Positions 60,880 to 64,000 of a stretch of DNA of 64,000 nt are shown piece after piece (position 1 is the stretch's first letter; each line of letters opens with the position of its first letter). Location of the stretch: positions 49,905 through 113,904 of the forward strand of contig JAZNVL010000010.1 in assembly GCA_045592785.1 (NCBI GenBank). The letters are read 5' to 3'. The notes under the pieces were generated by a model. That model was not told the DNA's origin, made no database searches, and was given only the letters and a program-made list of their open reading frames with translations. Source of the stretch: RGIG8244 sp045592785 (GTDB taxonomy: Bacteria; Verrucomicrobiota; Lentisphaeria; Victivallales; UBA1829). Both the position numbers and the translations under genes were made by a program.

Positions 60880-62838
60880 ATGACGGCAATGAAAACAGAG
60901 ATCCCTTTTGATCTGTACGAAAAAAAGATCCACGGCGCATGGCTTGGGAAAAGCATCGGCGGCGCGATCGGTGCTGCACTGGAAAGCCATAAGGAACGGA
61001 AAGATCTTACCATGGACCGGTTATGGCCGGAAGACATTCCGCCCAATGATGACATGGATATCCAGATCGTATGGTTGGAGGCCTTGCAGGAAAAAGGTCC
61101 TTACCTCACACAGGACGATCTGGTCCATTACTGGCAGGATCGGTGCTGGTACAATTTCTGCGAATACGGATTCTTTCTTTACAACGTACAGCGGGGGATC
61201 AAACCGCCGTTAAGCGGGATATGGGACAATGATTTCTACAAGGAATCGGAAGGCTGTCCCATCCGCAGCGACATCTGGGGTCTTGTCTCACCCGGGAACC
61301 CGGAACTCGCCGCCGCTCTGGCAAAGAATGACGGGGAACTGGATCATACCGGGTTCAGCGTGCAGGCAGAGATGTTTTATGCCGCCATGACGGCACAGGC
61401 ACTCGTCGGCGGCACACTGGAAGATCTGCTGACAAGCGGGTTTTCTGTTCTGCCGGAAGATTCCCCAATACGGGATACCGTGACAACCATCCGGAAGATC
61501 CACGGCGAAGTACCGGACTTCGCCGCCGCATGGCGCGTTCTCATGCGTCGATACGGGGACCGGGATGCCTCAAAAGCGGTCACCAATCTTGCCATCATCA
61601 TGCTGGCATTGCTGCGCAGCGACGGAGATTTCGGAAGCGCGATCCTTCATTGCGCCAATTCCGGATGGGATACCGACTGTACCGCAGCAACACTGGGTGC
61701 CATTCTGGGCGCATGGAAAGGTCCGGATTGCATTCCGGAAGAATGGCGCAGCAAACTGCCATCCGATCTGCTCTGCGGTGTGGAGATCGAACATAAAAAC
61801 ACTCCATTGCTCCAGTTGAGTCACGAAACTGCATTGCTGGGCGTGGAAATGGCGTTGACTCGGAATCATAAGATCTCGATCCTTCATGCTCCCGCAGTCA
61901 TCCCCCGTTCTCCTGCCCCGCCTGCGGTCCGGATCTCGGCGGAATACCCGCAGGGACCTGTGCTGTATGCACAGAAGTCCACTGCGGTCACACTGAAAAT
62001 CTTCAATCCGATGGCGGACGATGTCTCCGGAACGGTCCGGATCACGCCTCCGGAGAATGTGATCTGTACCCCGGCGGAATTTCCCTGTTCTGCCGCAGCC
62101 GCAAGCGAATGTACCATGGAACTGACCATTCGCCGTCGCGATCCGAAACAGCCGCTGCCGGATAAAAACCTGTTTTCCGTGGAATTCACTGCGGATAACG
62201 GTCGTATTTTCCGGGATCATTTCGGGCTTGCGGGGGCAAGACAGTGGCTGGTGTACGGTCCCTATTGGGATATGTATGACCGGAATAAATACGGCGATAA
62301 GTGTCCTTATCTTTATCCGAAGATCATACATCCGGCGTATGCCGGACTCAACAGTGATGCGTTTTGCACGCATGTTTTCCCGGATCATCCTTATCTGGAT
62401 GAAGAAGCTCTGCGGACTGCGGACCTGCCGGAGGAAATGCCCTGTTATCTGGAAACGCCCCATGACCTTATCCGCGATCATGAATTCGACGGCTGGCACG
62501 GTCCCTGCTGCCGGTATCTGGTCCGGGAATTCATCCTGCCGGAAGGGGAACAGGTGGTCCTGAACCTGGGGCGTACCGGTTACCTCAAAATCTGGCTGGA
62601 CGATCAGGAGACAGATTGCGGCAGCGAACTTCATTCCTGGATGCTGGAAGAAAAAAACCGTTTCCGTTTTACCGGAACAGGGAAGAAACAGCGTCTGGTG
62701 GTCAAACTGCTGAACCCGACGGACGAAGCGGTGCTTGCCATTTATTTCCACCGGGGGATCTCCCGTGACCCGAAACGCGGGATCTCTTATCTCACGGATA
62801 CACTGGTAAATATAATTCCTGACGGATACGATCTGTAA
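60880..62838 (+). CDS. ADP-ribosylglycohydrolase-family protein with C-terminal beta domains
   Basis: A 652-residue protein. The N-terminal ~330 residues match the ADP-ribosylglycohydrolase (DraG) fold: GAWLGKSIGGAIGAALE, the metal-binding PPNDDMDIQI, and NSGWDTDCTAATLGAILGAW. The C-terminal half (about 335-652) is beta-rich and resembles accessory domains seen in glycosidases. Members of this family beside CAZyme genes are thought to act on glycans or nucleosides instead of ADP-ribosyl proteins; the substrate is unknown. Starts at GTG 60877, ATG 60880 and ATG 60889 are all possible; none has a good ribosome site. Confidence 0.8.
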   Translation: MTAMKTEIPFDLYEKKIHGAWLGKSIGGAIGAALESHKERKDLTMDRLWPEDIPPNDDMDIQIVWLEALQEKGPYLTQDDLVHYWQDRCWYNFCEYGFFLYNVQRGIKPPLSGIWDNDFYKESEGCPIRSDIWGLVSPGNPELAAALAKNDGELDHTGFSVQAEMFYAAMTAQALVGGTLEDLLTSGFSVLPEDSPIRDTVTTIRKIHGEVPDFAAAWRVLMRRYGDRDASKAVTNLAIIMLALLRSDGDFGSAILHCANSGWDTDCTAATLGAILGAWKGPDCIPEEWRSKLPSDLLCGVEIEHKNTPLLQLSHETALLGVEMALTRNHKISILHAPAVIPRSPAPPAVRISAEYPQGPVLYAQKSTAVTLKIFNPMADDVSGTVRITPPENVICTPAEFPCSAAAASECTMELTIRRRDPKQPLPDKNLFSVEFTADNGRIFRDHFGLAGARQWLVYGPYWDMYDRNKYGDKCPYLYPKIIHPAYAGLNSDAFCTHVFPDHPYLDEEALRTADLPEEMPCYLETPHDLIRDHEFDGWHGPCCRYLVREFILPEGEQVVLNLGRTGYLKIWLDDQETDCGSELHSWMLEEKNRFRFTGTGKKQRLVVKLLNPTDEAVLAIYFHRGISRDPKRGISYLTDTLVNIIPDGYDL

Positions 62839-62889
62839 CAAACATTTCTGAATTTGACTCAAATAGATAAAACAAAGAAAGGATTTGAC

Positions 62890-63792
62890 ATGAAGAAACA
62901 TGCAAAAACAAATCGTTTTACACTCATTGAACTTCTGGTCGTCGTCGCCATCATCGCCATTCTGGCTGCCATGCTTCTGCCCGCACTCTCCCGGACAAAG
63001 GAATACGCGCACAAGATCACCTGTACCTCCAACATGAAACAACTCTCCATGCTTCACGCATCCTATCAGGAAACCTTTGACGGGGCTATCGTGCCAAACG
63101 GACTGCAATATTATTATTTCAAAAACGAGGAACTGCAGAATTCGGGAAGCATTGATAAAGCAACACAGGACCATGTGGAGGGCGGGGTCCAACTGCTTCT
63201 CGCCATGGGCGGCATGGAATCCGTTTCCCTGGGATACACCGCGGCATACCAGCATACATTCCGCAACCCCCAGTTCATCTATTGTCCCACGGTCGCCCTG
63301 CCCTATTTCCGGCATCAGAACCTGACCCATGAATATCCCTGGGGATTCAAAGGCGGCGGCGGATATTTCTTCGGCTATCATCAATACGGTGTCCGGAGTC
63401 TGATGGTCCGCGGTGTGGATCAGAAACAACATTCTCTGACCAGTCAGATCTTGAATATCCGGAGAGCGAAAAAACCGTCGGGGAAAAGTTATATCACAGA
63501 ACTGAATTCCATCGGCACATTTGACCGTGTCATTCCCGGCGGGAGCTACCGGTATAATCCACGGGCTCTTCCCAATCCTGCTAATTTCCAACCCAGAAGT
63601 TCCTACAACACCATCATCTGGGACTTCAAAAACGGCCGTCATCTGAATACGGTCAATATCGGCTGGCTGGATGGTCATGTTTCCGCGTATGACTCTCTGA
63701 AACTGGAAAAACATTATCAGACAATCCACAGAAACGGTCCCAACGGTGACAAATATAAGGTCAACAGCATACTGGGGTATTATTACTACTGA
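62890..63792 (+). CDS. prepilin-type N-terminal cleavage/methylation protein (DG-motif pseudopilin)
   Basis: A 300-residue secreted pseudopilin-like protein. The N-terminus has a short leader and the type IV prepilin motif FTLIELLVVVAIIAILAA, with the glutamate at position +5 of the mature protein. Further on come CTSNMKQLSML and the C-terminal NIGWLDGHVSAYD, the WxDGHV motif typical of the large families in Planctomycetes and Lentisphaerota. The middle part is a globular domain of unknown role. Prepilin peptidase would be encoded elsewhere. AAAGGA precedes ATG 62890. Confidence 0.9.
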   Translation: MKKHAKTNRFTLIELLVVVAIIAILAAMLLPALSRTKEYAHKITCTSNMKQLSMLHASYQETFDGAIVPNGLQYYYFKNEELQNSGSIDKATQDHVEGGVQLLLAMGGMESVSLGYTAAYQHTFRNPQFIYCPTVALPYFRHQNLTHEYPWGFKGGGGYFFGYHQYGVRSLMVRGVDQKQHSLTSQILNIRRAKKPSGKSYITELNSIGTFDRVIPGGSYRYNPRALPNPANFQPRSSYNTIIWDFKNGRHLNTVNIGWLDGHVSAYDSLKLEKHYQTIHRNGPNGDKYKVNSILGYYYY

Positions 63793-63850
63793 TCGCTTTT
63801 ACGGAGAGTAACGGTCGGCAACGGACAGGAACGAACAAGAGTATAACACC

Positions 63851-63890
63851 TCCGTACCAATCCGTACTCATCCGTACCGATCCGTACTTT
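63851..63890 (+). repeat. four 10-bp tandem repeats, TCCGTAC core
   Basis: Four units of exactly 10 bp (63851-63860, 63861-63870, 63871-63880, 63881-63890) share TCCGTAC and differ in the last three bases. They lie 32 bp upstream of a -35 box, on one face of the helix, which fits cooperative binding of a regulator. Confidence 0.75.
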
Positions 63891-63922
63891 CCATTTTTTT
63901 TGTATTTTTTTTAACACTGCTA

Positions 63923-63950
63923 TTGTTTTTTTGTAAAAAACGGGTATAAT
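63923..63950 (+). promoter_or_regulatory. promoter of the gene at the right edge
   Basis: TTGTTT (63923-63928), 16-bp spacer, perfect TATAAT (63945-63950). Confidence 0.6.
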
Positions 63951-63975
63951 ATATAAAAAAACACAAGGAGTAAAT

Positions 63976-64000
63976 ATGAAAAACAAAAAAACACACAAAT
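63976..64000 (+). CDS. start of a further gene (cut off by the window edge)
   Basis: Only MKNKKTHK is visible, preceded by AAGGAG and by a promoter with four upstream repeats. The basic leader resembles the start of the prepilin-type protein just upstream, so another prepilin-like protein is a guess that the visible bases cannot confirm. Confidence 0.5.

Noticed and set aside
63851..63890. Short tandem repeats as a CRISPR array
   Set aside because: Units are only 10 bp with no spacers of constant length, and there are no cas genes.

Overview
The window looks like a chromosomal segment of a member of the Lentisphaerota (Victivallales-like, PVC superphylum), probably an anaerobic gut or sediment polysaccharide degrader. 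I infer this from a DG-motif prepilin-type protein, three very large exported DUF4838 proteins, sialate esterases, fucosidase and rhamnosidases without a SusC/SusD pair, a biotin-dependent sodium-pumping oxaloacetate decarboxylase and a TrpB2-type tryptophan synthase. No rRNA, phage, IS or CRISPR locus is present, and no stretch above 300 bp lacks a gene.

Layout. 1-3.7 kb: the 3' end of murC, a glutaminase-A-like protein, and an MFS exporter on the minus strand. 3.8-8.8 kb: birA-oadG-oadA-oadB, in which the biotin ligase sits with its target. OadA carries two biotinyl domains and OadB has a long exported N-terminal extension. 8.8-14 kb: truA, two duplicated sialate O-acetylesterases and an M20 peptidase. 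14-17.2 kb (minus): hemW, a parvulin-type foldase, an MBL-fold hydrolase and a short 2[4Fe-4S] ferredoxin. 17.4-19.1 kb: a complete tryptophan attenuator (leader peptide with three Trp codons, mutually exclusive hairpins, two terminators) ahead of trpB2.

19.1-41.2 kb is a glycan-degradation and surface-sugar region: a GH78-like protein, a membrane-anchored solute-binding protein, a GT-C membrane glycosyltransferase, a GntR regulator with a palindromic operator candidate, three DUF4838 proteins (two are tandem paralogues), a metallophosphoesterase, a GH78 rhamnosidase and a hexapeptide acetyltransferase. 41.4-49.2 kb: an orphan MsmK/UgpC-type sugar-importer ATPase, a TRL-like lipoprotein, prmC, then cysS joined to an operon of a divergent adenosylhomocysteinase-like protein, an MTA/SAH-type deaminase and a D-aminoacylase-type amidohydrolase.

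49.2-59.4 kb: an exported prenyltransferase-fold repeat protein, a small unknown protein with rsmI, a minus-strand operon glnS - receptor Ser/Thr kinase - AraC regulator, the divergent tRNA-Gln(TTG), rpsT and an ankyrin membrane protein. 59.5-64 kb: an alpha-L-fucosidase, an ADP-ribosylglycohydrolase-family protein, a DG-type prepilin and the first codons of another gene preceded by four 10-bp repeats.

Transcription signals are unusually readable. Many promoters share TTGCAW or a relative, a 16-18 bp spacer and TATATT, often preceded by TG. Intrinsic terminators are crisp, and three of them end within 0-12 nt of the next start codon.
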